DNA of 64,000 nucleotides from contig NZ_ATYW01000003.1 of NCBI RefSeq assembly GCF_000427885.1, forward strand, positions 306,159 to 370,158, written 5' to 3'. The translations under genes were made by a program, and so were the position numbers. The stretch's first letter is position 1; each line of letters starts with the position of its first letter. Below, piece by piece: positions 11,790 through 20,840 of the stretch. The notes below the pieces were generated by a model that worked only from the letters and a program-made list of their open reading frames with translations, was not told the origin of the DNA and searched no databases. The DNA is from Glycomyces tenuis DSM 44171 (lineage in GTDB: Bacteria > Actinomycetota > Actinomycetes > Mycobacteriales > Micromonosporaceae).

Positions 11790-12491
11790 TCAGAGGCCGG
11801 AGAGCTTCTGGCCGGCGCGGATGACGGCCATGCCGAGGCGGTCGCCGGGGCGGCGGCCGAGGCGCTCCAAGGGGCCCGAGACCGAGATCGCGGCCACGAC
11901 GCGGCCGGTCTTGTCGCGCACCGGCGCCGAGACGCTGACCACGCCCGCCTCGCGCTCGGCGACCGACTGGGCGAAGCCCCGGCGGCGCACCTCAGCGAGG
12001 GTCTTGGAGGAGAAGCGGCACTTCGGCAGCAGTGGCAGGATGCCCTCCGGCGGCTCCCAGGCGAGCAGCACCTGCGCGCCCGAGCCCGCGGTCATCGGCA
12101 GTGTCGCGCCCACCGGGACCGTGTCGCGCAGTCCCGAGGCCCGCTCGGCGGCGGCCACGCAGATGCGCTCGTCGGCGCGGCGGCGGTACAGCTGCGTCGA
12201 CTCGCCGGTCTGGTCCCGCAGGAGGTTCAGGACCGGTTCGGCGGCGCTGAGGAGGACGTCGGCGGTGGAGCCGGCGAGCTCGCCGAGCTTCGGGCCGGGC
12301 CTCCAGCGGCCCTCGTGGTCGCGTTGGAGCATCTCGTGGGCCTCGAGGGCCTGGGCGAGACGGTGGGCCGTGGCCCGGGGGAGGCCCGTCTCGTGCACGA
12401 GCTCAGCCAGGCTGGCGCCGTTGGTGCAGGCCGTGAGGATGAGCACCGCCTTGTCGAGGACGCCCACTCCGCTGATAGTATTCGTTCTCAC
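11790..12491 (-). CDS. ndgR: IclR-family regulator of leuCD (NdgR type)
   Basis: IclR-type regulator, N-terminal winged helix-turn-helix ([19 protein letters not shown]) and C-terminal effector domain with [18 protein letters not shown], very like Streptomyces NdgR/AreB, which acts on leucine and other amino-acid genes. It is divergent from leuC, the conserved NdgR position. I prefer the GTG at 12491: a promoter TTGGAC (12523-12528) -18- TAATGT (12499-12504) on this strand ends 7 bases before it, a leaderless pattern. An in-frame ATG at 12512 would add 7 residues that encode a ribosome-site-like stretch. With the GTG the protein has 233 residues. Confidence 0.88.
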   Translation of the reverse strand: MRTNTISGVGVLDKAVLILTACTNGASLAELVHETGLPRATAHRLAQALEAHEMLQRDHEGRWRPGPKLGELAGSTADVLLSAAEPVLNLLRDQTGESTQLYRRRADERICVAAAERASGLRDTVPVGATLPMTAGSGAQVLLAWEPPEGILPLLPKCRFSSKTLAEVRRRGFAQSVAEREAGVVSVSAPVRDKTGRVVAAISVSGPLERLGRRPGDRLGMAVIRAGQKLSGL

Positions 12492-12543
12492 GAGCTGAAC
12501 ATTACCTCCCATTATTCGAGAAGTCCAACGACTGGGATAGAAG
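12492..12543. promoter_or_regulatory. Divergent ndgR-leuC control region
   Basis: Only about 50 bases separate the preferred ndgR start from leuC. The reverse strand holds TTGGAC (12528-12523) and TAATGT (12504-12499) with an 18-base spacer, the ndgR promoter. A GATAGAAG sequence precedes leuC on the forward strand. NdgR presumably binds here to control both genes; its exact site is not recognisable. Confidence 0.5.
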
Positions 12544-14007
12544 ATGTCACGTACACCACAAGGAGCCGAGGCAGCGCGGCCGAGCTCATCTACGCTTCCG
12601 CGGGCGTCAGCGCGGCCGAGGACCCTCGCCGAGAAGGTCTGGGACGACCACGTAGTGCGATCCGACGGCGAACAGCCCGATCTGCTCTACATCGACCTGC
12701 ACCTGCTGCACGAAGTCACCAGCCCGCAGGCGTTCGACGGCCTGCGCCAGGCCGGGCGCAAGGTCCGCCGCACCGACCTCACCCTCGCCACCGAGGACCA
12801 CAACACGCCCACCGACAACCTGTTCACCATCGCCGACCCGACTTCGCGCAAGCAGATCGAGACGCTGCGCGCGAACTGCGAGGAGTTCGGCGTGCGGATC
12901 CACTCCCTCGGCGACGCCGAGCAGGGCGTGGTCCACGTGGTGGGCCCCCAGCTGGGCCTCACCCAGCCGGGCATGACCGTGGTCTGCGGCGACTCCCACA
13001 CCTCCACGCACGGCGCGTTCGGCTCGATCGCGTTCGGCATCGGCACCAGCGAGGTCGAGCACGTGCTCGCCACCCAGACCCTGCCGCAGTCCAAGCCGAA
13101 GACGATGGCCGTCACCGTCGACGGCTCCCTGCCCGAGGGCGTCAGCGCCAAGGACCTCATCCTCAAGATCATCTCGATCACCGGCACCGGTGGCGGCAAG
13201 GGCCACATCGTCGAATACCGCGGCCAGGCCATCGAGGAGCTCTCCATGGAGGGCCGCATGACGGTGTGCAACATGTCCATCGAATGGGGCGCCAAGGCGG
13301 GCCTGATCGCCCCCGACGAGAAGACCTTCGAATACGTCAAGGGCCGCGCCCACGCGCCCGCGGGCGAGGAATGGGACGCCGCCCTCGAGTACTGGCGGAG
13401 CCTCAAGACCGACGAGGACGCCGAATTCGACCGCGAGATCGTCATCGACGCGGCCGAACTGAGCCCCTTCGTCACCTGGGGCACCAACCCCGGCCAGGGC
13501 GTCGAGCTCTCCGGAGCCGTGCCCGACCCGGCCTCCTTCGACGACCCGATCGAGCGCACCACCGCCGAGAACGCCCTGACCTACATGGGCCTGGAGGCCG
13601 GCACGCCGATGCGCGAGGTCGACGTCGACGTGGTCTTCCTCGGCTCCTGCACCAACGGCCGCATCGAGGACCTCCGGGCCGCCGCCGAGGTCATCAAGGG
13701 CCGCAAGGTCGCCGACGGCGTCAACATGATGGTCGTGCCCGGCTCGGCCCGCGTGCGCGAGCAGGCCGTCGCCGAAGGCCTCGACAAGGTCTTCACCGAG
13801 GCCGGGGCCGACTGGCGCTTCGCCGGCTGCTCGATGTGCCTGGGCATGAACCCGGACCAGCTGACGCCCGGCCAGCGGGCCGCCTCCACCTCGAACCGCA
13901 ACTTCGAGGGCCGCCAGGGCAAGGGCGGGCGCACCCACCTCGTCAGCCCGGCCGTCGCCGCCGCCACCGCCGTCGCGGGCCGCCTCGCCGGCCCGGCCGA
14001 CCTGTAA
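12544..14007 (+). CDS. leuC: 3-isopropylmalate dehydratase large subunit
   Basis: With LeuD, isomerises 2-isopropylmalate to 3-isopropylmalate in leucine biosynthesis. The 487-residue protein is an aconitase-family subunit; its 4Fe-4S ligands are C369 (GSCTNGR), C429 and C432 (GCSMCLGMN). Substrate-loop motifs EDHNTPT and [12 protein letters not shown] are present. The N-terminal 25 residues before [13 protein letters not shown] are longer than usual; the ATG at 12544 is the only clear start at the right place, though a later non-ATG start is possible. leuD follows 14 bases downstream. Confidence 0.95.
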   Translation: MSRTPQGAEAARPSSSTLPRASARPRTLAEKVWDDHVVRSDGEQPDLLYIDLHLLHEVTSPQAFDGLRQAGRKVRRTDLTLATEDHNTPTDNLFTIADPTSRKQIETLRANCEEFGVRIHSLGDAEQGVVHVVGPQLGLTQPGMTVVCGDSHTSTHGAFGSIAFGIGTSEVEHVLATQTLPQSKPKTMAVTVDGSLPEGVSAKDLILKIISITGTGGGKGHIVEYRGQAIEELSMEGRMTVCNMSIEWGAKAGLIAPDEKTFEYVKGRAHAPAGEEWDAALEYWRSLKTDEDAEFDREIVIDAAELSPFVTWGTNPGQGVELSGAVPDPASFDDPIERTTAENALTYMGLEAGTPMREVDVDVVFLGSCTNGRIEDLRAAAEVIKGRKVADGVNMMVVPGSARVREQAVAEGLDKVFTEAGADWRFAGCSMCLGMNPDQLTPGQRAASTSNRNFEGRQGKGGRTHLVSPAVAAATAVAGRLAGPADL

Positions 14008-14021
14008 GAGAGGACAGCGAC

Positions 14022-14621
14022 ATGGAGAAAGTCACGACGCACACCGGCCCCGCGGCCCCGCTGCGGCGCTCGAACGTCGACACCGACCAGATCATCCCCG
14101 CCGTCTACCTCAAGCGGGTCACCAAGACCGGTTTCGAGGACGGGCTGTTCGCCGAGTGGCGCGACGACCCCGCCTTCGTGCTGAACCAGGACGCCCACCA
14201 GGGCGCCACGATCCTCATCGCCGGAACCGAGTTCGGCACCGGCTCCAGCCGCGAGCACGCGGTGTGGGCGCTGAAGGACTACGGCTTCAAAGCGGTCATC
14301 GCGCCCCGCTTCGGGGACATCTTCCGCGGGAACTCGCTCAAGAACGGTCTGTTGACAGTGGAACTGCCCGCCGAGGCCGTCGAGGCCCTCTGGGACGCCG
14401 TCGAGGCCGATCCGGGCCTGGCCGTCACCGTCGACCTGGTCGAGCGGGAAGTCCGTGCGGGCGAGCGGAGCTGGCCGTTCGAGTTCGACGACTTCGCCCG
14501 CTGGCGCCTGATGGAGGGCCTCGACGACGTCGCCCTGACCCTCCGCGACGAGGCCCGGATCGCGGCCTTCGAGTCGAACCGGGACGCTTGGCGGCCTAGG
14601 ACTCTGCCGAGCGCCGCCTAG
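14022..14621 (+). CDS. leuD: 3-isopropylmalate dehydratase small subunit
   Basis: Swivelling-domain partner of LeuC. The 199-residue protein shows the [13 protein letters not shown] motif near residue 19 and [17 protein letters not shown] near 69, whose SSREH arginine contacts substrate. Start ATG at 14022 has AGAGAGGAC upstream. Same operon as leuC. A strong hairpin follows 33 bases after the stop. Confidence 0.95.
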   Translation: MEKVTTHTGPAAPLRRSNVDTDQIIPAVYLKRVTKTGFEDGLFAEWRDDPAFVLNQDAHQGATILIAGTEFGTGSSREHAVWALKDYGFKAVIAPRFGDIFRGNSLKNGLLTVELPAEAVEALWDAVEADPGLAVTVDLVEREVRAGERSWPFEFDDFARWRLMEGLDDVALTLRDEARIAAFESNRDAWRPRTLPSAA

Positions 14622-14654
14622 CGCCCGAAGCCCGATAATCGCATCACTCATGTC

Positions 14655-14682
14655 TGGAGCCGGTGGGCCCCCACCGGCTCCA
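14655..14682 (+). terminator. Terminator of leuCD
   Basis: Perfect 13-base-pair stem TGGAGCCGGTGGG (14655-14667) and CCCACCGGCTCCA (14670-14682) with a 2-base centre, followed by GGCGTGTTTC. Confidence 0.75.
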
Positions 14683-14738
14683 GGCGTGTTTCGGCCCGTC
14701 CCAACGGGGTTGTGAGCGTCGATTTCGGGCGTCCAAAT

Positions 14739-14768
14739 AAAAAAGCCCTGCGACACAAGGGGTTTTTT
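14739..14768 (+). terminator. Classical A/T-flanked terminator between leuD and hup
   Basis: AAAAAAGCCCT (14739-14749) and AGGGGTTTTTT (14758-14768) pair with a single mismatch around an 8-base loop. A six-A run and a six-T run flank the stem, a textbook factor-independent terminator that is rare in so GC-rich a window. It works in both directions and insulates hup. Confidence 0.75.
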
Positions 14769-14779
14769 CCCCGAAACAG

Positions 14780-14808
14780 TTGCGTTCGCTTTCGAAACGT
14801 CATACCGT
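14780..14808 (+). promoter_or_regulatory. Putative hup promoter
   Basis: TTGCGT (14780-14785), 17-base spacer, TACCGT (14803-14808), about 50 bases before the hup start and just after the terminator. Confidence 0.4.
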
Positions 14809-14858
14809 GCGCTTAACGGCTGGTTTAGCTAGACAACCTTATCGGGAGGGAAGGACTC

Positions 14859-15428
14859 GTGAACAAGGCAGAGTTCGTAGACCGGATAGCCGCTCGCACA
14901 GGAGACCGTCAGGCCGCGAAGGAAGTCGTGGATGTGGCGATCGACGAGATTCAGCGTGCGGTGGTGAAAGGGGAGAAGGTCTCCTTCGCCGGATTCGGCG
15001 TCTTCGAGAAGCGCCAGAGGGCCGCGCGCATGGCGCGCAACCCTCGCACTGGTGAAGCGGTGAAGGTCAAGAAGACGGTAATCCCGGCGTTCCGGCCCGG
15101 TACGGGCTTCAAAGAACTGGTGACGGGAAAGCGGAAGATGCCCCGAGCGGCAGCCGCGAAGAAGACCGCCGCCGCGCCCGCCTCGAAGTCGACGGCGAAG
15201 AAGTCCGCCAAGAAGGCGGCCAAGAAGACCACGCGGGCCGCCGGCGCAGGCACCCGCTCGGTCGCCACAGGCAGGGTCTCGGGCACCAAGCGCGCCGCCA
15301 AGAAGACCACCGCCAAGAGCACGGCCAAGAAGGCGACGCGGAAGACGGCCACCAAGGCCACCGCCAAGAAGACCGGGGCCAAGAAGACGCCGGCGCGCAA
15401 GACCGCTGCCAAGCGCGGTCGCCGCTGA
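14859..15428 (+). CDS. hup: HU-type DNA-binding protein with lysine/alanine tail
   Basis: Nucleoid protein that bends and compacts DNA. Residues 1-92 are a standard HU fold (MNKAEFVDRIA..., FAGFGVFEKRQRAARMARNPRTGE with the DNA-clasping arm, AFRPGTGFKELV). Residues 93-189 are a low-complexity tail of repeated KKTxAK/KKxAKK units, like mycobacterial HupB and Streptomyces HupS, which resembles eukaryotic histone H1 tails. GTG start with GGGAGGGAAGG upstream. Position next to leuCD is conserved in actinobacteria. Single gene between two terminators. Confidence 0.95.
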   Translation: MNKAEFVDRIAARTGDRQAAKEVVDVAIDEIQRAVVKGEKVSFAGFGVFEKRQRAARMARNPRTGEAVKVKKTVIPAFRPGTGFKELVTGKRKMPRAAAAKKTAAAPASKSTAKKSAKKAAKKTTRAAGAGTRSVATGRVSGTKRAAKKTTAKSTAKKATRKTATKATAKKTGAKKTPARKTAAKRGRR

Positions 15429-15493
15429 AGCTCTACGGCCCGGTCGCATTCCGGGTCTCCGCGAAGCGGCAACATCGCACTCGCACGGGGACA

Positions 15494-15524
15494 GAGGGCA
15501 TTCAGGATCCACCTGGATGCCCTC
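15494..15524 (+). terminator. Terminator after hup
   Basis: GAGGGCATTCAG (15494-15505) and CTGGATGCCCTC (15513-15524) form a 12-pair stem with one G-T wobble and a 7-base loop. The remainder of the 312-base gap between hup and the convergent oxidase gene shows nothing else I can support. Confidence 0.7.
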
Positions 15525-15740
15525 GGCTGTGCCCGCACCCGCCCGCGGCCGCGCGGAGCGGCGCCGGCGGGCCTCAGACGGGCCGTGCCGGGCCGAATCC
15601 GGCCCGCCCGCCCTCGCCTCGCCCCCTGAACCGGACGCCGCCGCGCGGCGGCGCACCCGCCGCCCGTTCACCGTGCCGCCGGGTACCCGGATATGCGCCC
15701 CGATATCCGCGCGTCCTTCCGTCCTCTCGGCGAAGCCCAT

Positions 15741-17141
15741 TTATGGCTCGGCACTGTGAGCGAACAAACGGACTCGGATTCGACTGCGCCCCGAGCCGCC
15801 CGGCACAGCGCTGTGTAATCGAGCGCTTCCGCCGAGCAGTTCCGCGCAGAAGTCGTTCGTGAACTTCTCCTCTGGATCGACGCGGTCCCGCAGTTTTTCG
15901 AAGTCCCCCATTCGGGGATATTGTGAACGGATTTCGGCAATGGGAATCGTGAACAATTTCCCCCAATGGGGTCGAGGAGTGAACGAAGCGAGCGCTTCCT
16001 CCACCACTCCCATGACCGGCTGAACCGATTCATAGTCGCGCACCCACGTGAAGTGGAAGCCCACAGTGTCCCGTCCATAGGCCGGTGAAAGCCACAGATC
16101 GTCGGCCGCCATCGTGCGCACTTCGCTGATCTGCACCACCGGCGCGAGCCGCTCGGAGACCGCCCGCAGCGCCTCCAGCGCCGCCGGCGCGTCGGCCCGG
16201 TCCACCAGGTACTCCGACTGGAGCTCCTCGCCCGCGCTGGGCGTGAACTCGGGCCGGAAGTGCGGCAGCCGCTCGTGCGCCGGCCCGGTCCGCCCCTGCT
16301 GCTCGGTGCACGCCGCGGGGTCGACGCCCGGGATCGGGTGGCGCGGGCCGTCGGCCAGCGGCGCCCCGAACCACTGCGTGGGAGGGAAGGGCTGCGTCTG
16401 GTCGGCGGCGCGCTGCTTCGTCCAGAACTGGAACGACGGATCGGCGCCCCAGCCGGTGAACATGCTCGTGCTGTACGCGGCCGAGGTCAGCTCGTCGAAG
16501 TGGGCCACCGCCGCGTCGAAACCGAGCCCGTCGTAGGCGTACTGGCGCATCTCGAACGCCGGCAGCAGGTCCAGCGTCACGGCCGTGACGACCCCCAAGG
16601 CGCCCAGATGGACCACCGAGCCCGCGAAATCGGGCTCGCCGCGCCTGACGGTGCGGATCTCGCCGTCGGCGTCGATGAACTCCAAGGCCGCCACGGCGGT
16701 CGCGAGGTTCCCGCTGCGGTCGCCCGAGCCGTGCGTGCCGGTCGCGATCGACCCGGCCACCGAGATGTGGGGGAGCGAGGCGAAGTTGTGCAGCGCGAAC
16801 CCGGCCTCGTGGACGGCCCGCCCCAGGGCCGCGTACGTGATCCACCCCGAGGCGCGCACTTCGCGCCGCTCGGCGTCGATCACGACCTCCGGTTCGATCC
16901 CGCTGAGCGAGAGCAGGACGCCGGGCGAGTCCGCGATGGCGTTGAAGGAGTGGCCCGAGCCGAGCACCCGCAGCCGCGATGCCGCGGCCACGACCTCGCG
17001 GGCCGCCTCCAGGCTCGCGACCGGCTCGAACCGCTCGGGCGCGAAGCCGATGTTGCCCGCCCAGTTGGTGAGCGGCGAGTCCCCCGGTCCGCCCGGCGAG
17101 CTCGATCCCTGCGGTGACGTCGGTGAGCCACGGTCTGGCAC
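15741..17141 (-). CDS. aldO: FAD-linked alditol oxidase
   Basis: Close in sequence to Streptomyces alditol oxidase: oxidises the terminal alcohol of sugar alcohols such as xylitol or sorbitol with O2, giving the aldose and H2O2. Vanillyl-alcohol-oxidase fold with the covalent-FAD histidine H64 in VLGSGHSFN, then SLPHISVAGSIATGTHGSG (FAD-binding), HERLPHFRPEFTPS, SEYLVDR and the C-terminal HWGKLFT and EKFTNDF motifs of the aldonolactone-oxidase family. The 466-residue protein has about 22 extra N-terminal and 30 extra C-terminal residues relative to AldO. GTG start has a perfect AAGGAGG 5 bases upstream. Stands alone, convergent with hup. D-arabinono-lactone oxidase is the alternative label. 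Confidence 0.82.
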   Translation of the reverse strand: MPDRGSPTSPQGSSSPGGPGDSPLTNWAGNIGFAPERFEPVASLEAAREVVAAASRLRVLGSGHSFNAIADSPGVLLSLSGIEPEVVIDAERREVRASGWITYAALGRAVHEAGFALHNFASLPHISVAGSIATGTHGSGDRSGNLATAVAALEFIDADGEIRTVRRGEPDFAGSVVHLGALGVVTAVTLDLLPAFEMRQYAYDGLGFDAAVAHFDELTSAAYSTSMFTGWGADPSFQFWTKQRAADQTQPFPPTQWFGAPLADGPRHPIPGVDPAACTEQQGRTGPAHERLPHFRPEFTPSAGEELQSEYLVDRADAPAALEALRAVSERLAPVVQISEVRTMAADDLWLSPAYGRDTVGFHFTWVRDYESVQPVMGVVEEALASFTPRPHWGKLFTIPIAEIRSQYPRMGDFEKLRDRVDPEEKFTNDFCAELLGGSARLHSAVPGGSGRSRIRVRLFAHSAEP

Positions 17142-17189
17142 GACTACCTCCTTGAGAGCGGTTGCGGGGGCAACGGTACCTCTGCCCGC

Positions 17190-18080
17190 TCAGAGCCGCT
17201 CGACGCCGATGAGCCGCTGTCCGGCCAGTGAGAGGACCCAGCCCTCGCCCGCCCGCGTCGAGACGTCGGCGACCGCCAGTTCGTCCTCGTCGGCCAGGAT
17301 CGCCACCGTGTCGCTGATGACCTCCGGCTCGGCGCACACGATCGAGCACCCGCCCGCCGAGGCCAGCTCCCGCAGCCGGGTGCCGGAGCGCACGGGGCTG
17401 CGCCCGTGCGCGTCGGTGTCGAACACCGAGTCCCCGGTCAGCCGGCAGCGGACCGCCTGAGCCACCGGTTCGAGGGTCTGCACGCTCGCCCTGCCGGTCG
17501 CGCTCAGCGCCCGCTCGGGCTGGTACAGCGCCGCCAGGGCCGCCAGCCGCACCGCCTGCTCGCGGCCGGTGCCGCTCAACGGACGCGTGACGGCCGGCCC
17601 GTCGAAGCCGCGCTCGACCTCGGCGGGCGCCACCAGCAGCACAGTGGCGGTGACCGCGGGCAGCGCCGAGAACGCCTTGAGCGCCTGCTGGTCCCGCGGC
17701 CGGGAGAGCATCCGGCGCGCCTCCGCCAGCGGCAGCCAGCGCCGCTCGCCGATCTCCTCGTCCGCGGTGAAGCCCGCCTCGGGCTTCTCGGTGCGCATCG
17801 ACCAGAAGTCGACGGTCTTGTGCACGTCGCCGTCCGGGTTGGGCAGCACGTAGGAGGCCCGGCACAGCCACATCTGCGGGATGACCGGCACGCCGGTCTC
17901 CTCCTCGACCTCGCGGCACGCGGCCGTCAAGGGATGCTCGGCGTCGTCGAGCTTGCCCTTGGGCAGCGACCAGTTGCCGACCTTGGGCCGCCACACGGCG
18001 ACCACTTCCATGCGTCCGCCCTCGCCCGCACGCCACAGCACCCCGCCTGCGGCGGCCACCCGCTTCTGTGTCCCGCTCAC
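17190..18080 (-). CDS. mutT1: Nudix hydrolase with degenerate histidine-phosphatase domain (MutT1-like)
   Basis: N-terminal Nudix domain with an intact box starting at G42 (GKLDDAE...REVEEETGV, matching GX5EX7REUXEEXGU), expected to hydrolyse oxidised or dinucleotide substrates such as 8-oxo-dGTP or ApnA. The C-terminal half (about 140-296) aligns in pattern with the histidine-phosphatase domain of mycobacterial MutT1 (TRPLSGTGREQAVRLAA..., ALYQPERALSATG), but the catalytic RHG-type motif that should follow TVLLV reads APAE, so this domain is probably inactive as a phosphatase. GTG start 7 bases after TACGGT (18093-18088), a leaderless pattern. The leuCD-hup-mutT1 order is conserved in actinobacteria. 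Confidence 0.82.
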   Translation of the reverse strand: MSGTQKRVAAAGGVLWRAGEGGRMEVVAVWRPKVGNWSLPKGKLDDAEHPLTAACREVEEETGVPVIPQMWLCRASYVLPNPDGDVHKTVDFWSMRTEKPEAGFTADEEIGERRWLPLAEARRMLSRPRDQQALKAFSALPAVTATVLLVAPAEVERGFDGPAVTRPLSGTGREQAVRLAALAALYQPERALSATGRASVQTLEPVAQAVRCRLTGDSVFDTDAHGRSPVRSGTRLRELASAGGCSIVCAEPEVISDTVAILADEDELAVADVSTRAGEGWVLSLAGQRLIGVERL

Positions 18081-18129
18081 GCCTCATACCGTACTGGGAT
18101 CGGGCCACGAACGGGAACCCCCGACACCC

Positions 18130-18327
18130 CTAGGGGCGCATGGTGAGGATGCGGACCGCGACGATCGATCCGTCCGCGTCGGCCTCGAGTTGGACGCGCT
18201 GGCCCGGGCGCAGGAACCGCAGACCGGAGACGGCGAAGGCCGCCGCGTCGAAGGCGACGCGGCGGCCCGAATCGAGGACGACCTCGCCGGAGGCGTCCTC
18301 ATTGAAGCTTGCGACTGTACCCTGCAA
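18130..18327 (-). CDS. Small cold-shock-domain-like protein
   Basis: A 65-residue protein resembling a divergent cold-shock/OB fold: MQGTVASFNED at the start corresponds to strand 1 with its RNA-binding aromatic, then FDAAAFAVSGLRFLRPGQRV, as in small actinobacterial CspA-like proteins. Probably binds nucleic acid; function unknown. It starts with TTG at 18327, six bases past the stop of the upstream small membrane protein gene, with only a weak AGG upstream, so translation is probably coupled to that gene. Confidence 0.7.
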   Translation of the reverse strand: MQGTVASFNEDASGEVVLDSGRRVAFDAAAFAVSGLRFLRPGQRVQLEADADGSIVAVRILTMRP

Positions 18328-18333
18328 GGGGGG

Positions 18334-18549
18334 CTACCTGCGGAGCTGCTTGCGGTCGGAGCCGCTGATGGCGTTCTTGGCCTTCCAGCCGAGGAACACC
18401 AGGCCGCCGACGACGCCGACGACGAGGGCGATCTTGATGAGGAGACCGAGGGCGCCGAAGACCCAGCCGATCACCGTGGCGACGAGCCAGATCGCGACGA
18501 TCGCGCCGCCGAACAGGGCCGCGAGCCATCCGAGGAGACGCCAGTTCAT
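18334..18549 (-). CDS. Small two-segment membrane protein
   Basis: A 71-residue hydrophobic protein with two likely transmembrane helices (about 4-28 and 30-55), a short GWKAKN stretch and a basic C-terminus. I start at the ATG at 18549, which has GGAG 8 bases upstream; the longer frame from 18588 adds 13 polar residues and lacks a ribosome site. No family recognised. It precedes and is probably co-transcribed with the cold-shock-like gene. Confidence 0.65.
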   Translation of the reverse strand: MNWRLLGWLAALFGGAIVAIWLVATVIGWVFGALGLLIKIALVVGVVGGLVFLGWKAKNAISGSDRKQLRR

Positions 18550-18588
18550 ATCATTCACTCCGGTCGAGTTCGAGGTCGTTGCCGCCAC

Positions 18589-19038
18589 AACGTGTCGGCA
18601 AGGTCGATGTCATTGTGACTCTATGATGACATCATTCGCTGGTCGGCGCAAGACGCCTCGGCGAAGCTCACGAGCCTCGGCTCGGCTCCGCGGGCATCCG
18701 CCGCGCCGCCCCAGGTCCGGTGCGGCGACCGACACCGGCCCGCGGCACCGCCGAGCGCTCTGGCGGGGAACCGATCCCGCCGCCGAGCGCGGCCGGTACC
18801 GGCGGCATCACGCCCAGTGCGATACTGCTGCGGCGCCTGAGGCGGACCCCACGGCCCGGTTCCCGTCTCCCTCCCCGGGCGGGAGGGGCTATAGAGTGCT
18901 CCCCACACAGACGATCCCACAAGCCGAGCCTGCGGAGGGCGCGCGGTCGCCCCTCCCGACGGGAAGGCCCGCGAGCCGCACATCGGTCCCGCCGAAGCCC
19001 GCGAACCGAGCCTCGGCACACTGAGAAGGAGCGACCAG
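18589..19038. other. 450-base gap with palindrome and probable plsC leader
   Basis: No supportable gene. A perfect 13-base palindrome ATGATG-A-CATCAT lies at 18623-18635, about 75 bases upstream of the small membrane protein on the reverse strand. On the forward strand a TATAGAGT stretch around 18892 could serve as a -10 for plsC, giving a leader of about 140 bases ending in AAGGAG. Reverse-strand open frames here are arginine-rich and look like high-GC shadows. The ppk gene often found between mutT1 and gpsA in actinobacteria is absent. Confidence 0.5.
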
Positions 19039-19824
19039 GTGACCAAGGAGACGGCCGAGGCGCACTACGCCTTCCGCCGGCCCGGAGGCGATCGGCTGAA
19101 CGGCGTCGTCCACACCGTCGGCGGCATCGTCAAGGGCGCTCTGCTGCTCCTCACCAGGCGCCACTGGGCCGGCATGCGGCACGTCCCGCTCACCGGCCCG
19201 GTCATCCTCGTGTGGAACCACTACTCCGACTTCGACCCGCTCCCGATCGCCCACTACGTCTACAACTCCGGCCGCCACCCGCGCTTCCTGCTCAAGGACA
19301 CGATCCTCAAGATCCCCGTGGCCGGCCCGATCGTCAGGGCCACCGGCCAGGTCCCGGTCAAGCGCGGCAGCGCGGACGCCGCCGACTCGCTGCGCGTCCT
19401 GCGCGAGATCCTCGCCGCAGGCGGCAGCGTCATCATGTCCCCGGAAGGCACCGTCACCAAGGAACCGAACCGCTGGCCCATGCGCGGCAAGACCGGCGTG
19501 GCCCGCCTCGCCCTCGAGACCGGCGCCCCCGTCGTCCCGCTCGTCCAATGGGGCTCCCTGGCGATCCACGACCGCCACCGCAAGCCCAAGTTCAAGCTGT
19601 TCGGCAAGCGCAGGCCCGTCACCGTCAAGGCCCTGCCGCCGGTCGACCTCTCCGAATGGCAGGGCGCGGAGATCACCCGCGAGACCCTCACCGCCGTCAC
19701 CGACCGCATCATGGAGGCCCTCCGCGAAGGCCTGGCCGAGCTGCGCGGCGAGAGCGCCCCGCCCCTGTTCGACTCACGCGAGAACCGCCGGAACCGAAGC
19801 GAAGAAAGCGAGCCGACCGAGTGA
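19039..19824 (+). CDS. plsC: 1-acyl-sn-glycerol-3-phosphate acyltransferase
   Basis: Transfers an acyl chain to lysophosphatidic acid, making phosphatidic acid for membrane lipids. The 261-residue protein has the HX4D catalytic motif (H61, D66 in NHYSDFD), the substrate motif [11 protein letters not shown] near residue 133 and the VPLVQWGS segment of the PlsC family; the N-terminus has one hydrophobic stretch for membrane association. GTG start with GAAGGAG 7 bases upstream. Its stop overlaps the gpsA start (GTGA). The plsC-gpsA-ddl order is conserved in actinobacteria and joins phospholipid and wall-precursor synthesis. Confidence 0.92.
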   Translation: MTKETAEAHYAFRRPGGDRLNGVVHTVGGIVKGALLLLTRRHWAGMRHVPLTGPVILVWNHYSDFDPLPIAHYVYNSGRHPRFLLKDTILKIPVAGPIVRATGQVPVKRGSADAADSLRVLREILAAGGSVIMSPEGTVTKEPNRWPMRGKTGVARLALETGAPVVPLVQWGSLAIHDRHRKPKFKLFGKRRPVTVKALPPVDLSEWQGAEITRETLTAVTDRIMEALREGLAELRGESAPPLFDSRENRRNRSEESEPTE

Positions 19825-20840
19825 GAGCAGCCGTCATGGGAGCCGGATCGTGGGGAACCGTGTTCGCCAAGATCCTCGCCGACGCGGGCACGCCTGTCAC
19901 ACTCTGGGCGCGGCGCTCCAGCGTCGCCGACGCGATCAACGAGCACCGGCGCAACCCGGACTACTTCCCGGACATCGCCCTCCCCGACCGCGTGGCGGCC
20001 ACCGGCGACCCCGCCGAGGCCCTGCGCGGCGCCGGCATCGTCGTGCTCTCGGTCCCCAGCCAGACCCTCCGCGAGAACCTCGCCGCCTGGTCCGAGCACC
20101 TCGACCCGGACGCGACCCTGCTCAGCCTCATGAAAGGCATCGAACTGGGCACCACCGCGCGCATGACCGAAGTCGTCGTCGAGGCCACCGGCGCCGACGA
20201 GAAGCACGTCGCGGTCCTGTCCGGCCCCAACCTCGCCCGCGAGATCGCCGAGGAGCAGCCGACCGCCTCCGTCGTCGCCTGCCTCGACCACGACCGCGCC
20301 GTCGCCGTCCAGCGCGCGGTCACCACCGCCTACTTCCGGCCCTACACCAACACCGACGTGGTCGGCTGCGAACTGGGCGGGGCGACCAAGAACGTCATCG
20401 CCCTCGCCTACGGCATGGCCGCGGGCATGGGCCTGGGCGACAACACCAAGGCCACGATCATCACCCGCGGCCTGGCCGAGACCACCCGCCTGGGCATCCG
20501 GCTCGGCGCCGACCCCGCGACCTTCGCCGGCCTCGCCGGCCTCGGCGACCTGGTCGCCACCTGCTCCTCACCGCTGTCCCGCAACCACACCTTCGGCGAG
20601 CAGCTCGGTCTCGGGGCGACCTTGGAAGAGGCCGCCCGCGTCACCAGGCAGACCGCCGAAGGCGTCAAGAGCTGCCGGTCGATCACCGACCTGGCCCGCA
20701 AGGTCGGCGTCGAGATGCCGATCTGCGACGCCGTCGAACGCGTCTGCCACGAGGGACTCGACCCCCGGGCCGCGGTCGCCGAGCTGATGGGCCGCGAGAC
20801 CAAACCGGAAACCGACACTTTGAGGTCAAACAATGCCTAA
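19821..20840 (+). CDS. gpsA: Glycerol-3-phosphate dehydrogenase [NAD(P)+]
   Basis: Reduces dihydroxyacetone phosphate to sn-glycerol-3-phosphate for phospholipid synthesis. The 339-residue protein has the Rossmann motif GAGSWG (7-12), the SLMKGIE loop with the catalytic lysine, GPNLAREI and [13 protein letters not shown], in which the conserved lysine sits. I start at the GTG 19821, which overlaps the plsC stop and gives the usual [13 protein letters not shown]-terminus. It overlaps ddl by 8 bases. Confidence 0.95.
   Translation: MRAAVMGAGSWGTVFAKILADAGTPVTLWARRSSVADAINEHRRNPDYFPDIALPDRVAATGDPAEALRGAGIVVLSVPSQTLRENLAAWSEHLDPDATLLSLMKGIELGTTARMTEVVVEATGADEKHVAVLSGPNLAREIAEEQPTASVVACLDHDRAVAVQRAVTTAYFRPYTNTDVVGCELGGATKNVIALAYGMAAGMGLGDNTKATIITRGLAETTRLGIRLGADPATFAGLAGLGDLVATCSSPLSRNHTFGEQLGLGATLEEAARVTRQTAEGVKSCRSITDLARKVGVEMPICDAVERVCHEGLDPRAAVAELMGRETKPETDTLRSNNA

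Noticed and set aside
14859..15428. Repetitive lysine-rich tail as evidence of a foreign histone-like gene
   Set aside because: Such tails are normal for actinobacterial HupB/HupS, and the leuCD neighbourhood is conserved.
18668..19021. Reverse-strand frame of 117 codons in the gap before plsC
   Set aside because: Very arginine/proline-rich, no ribosome site, overlaps the plsC leader; typical high-GC spurious frame.
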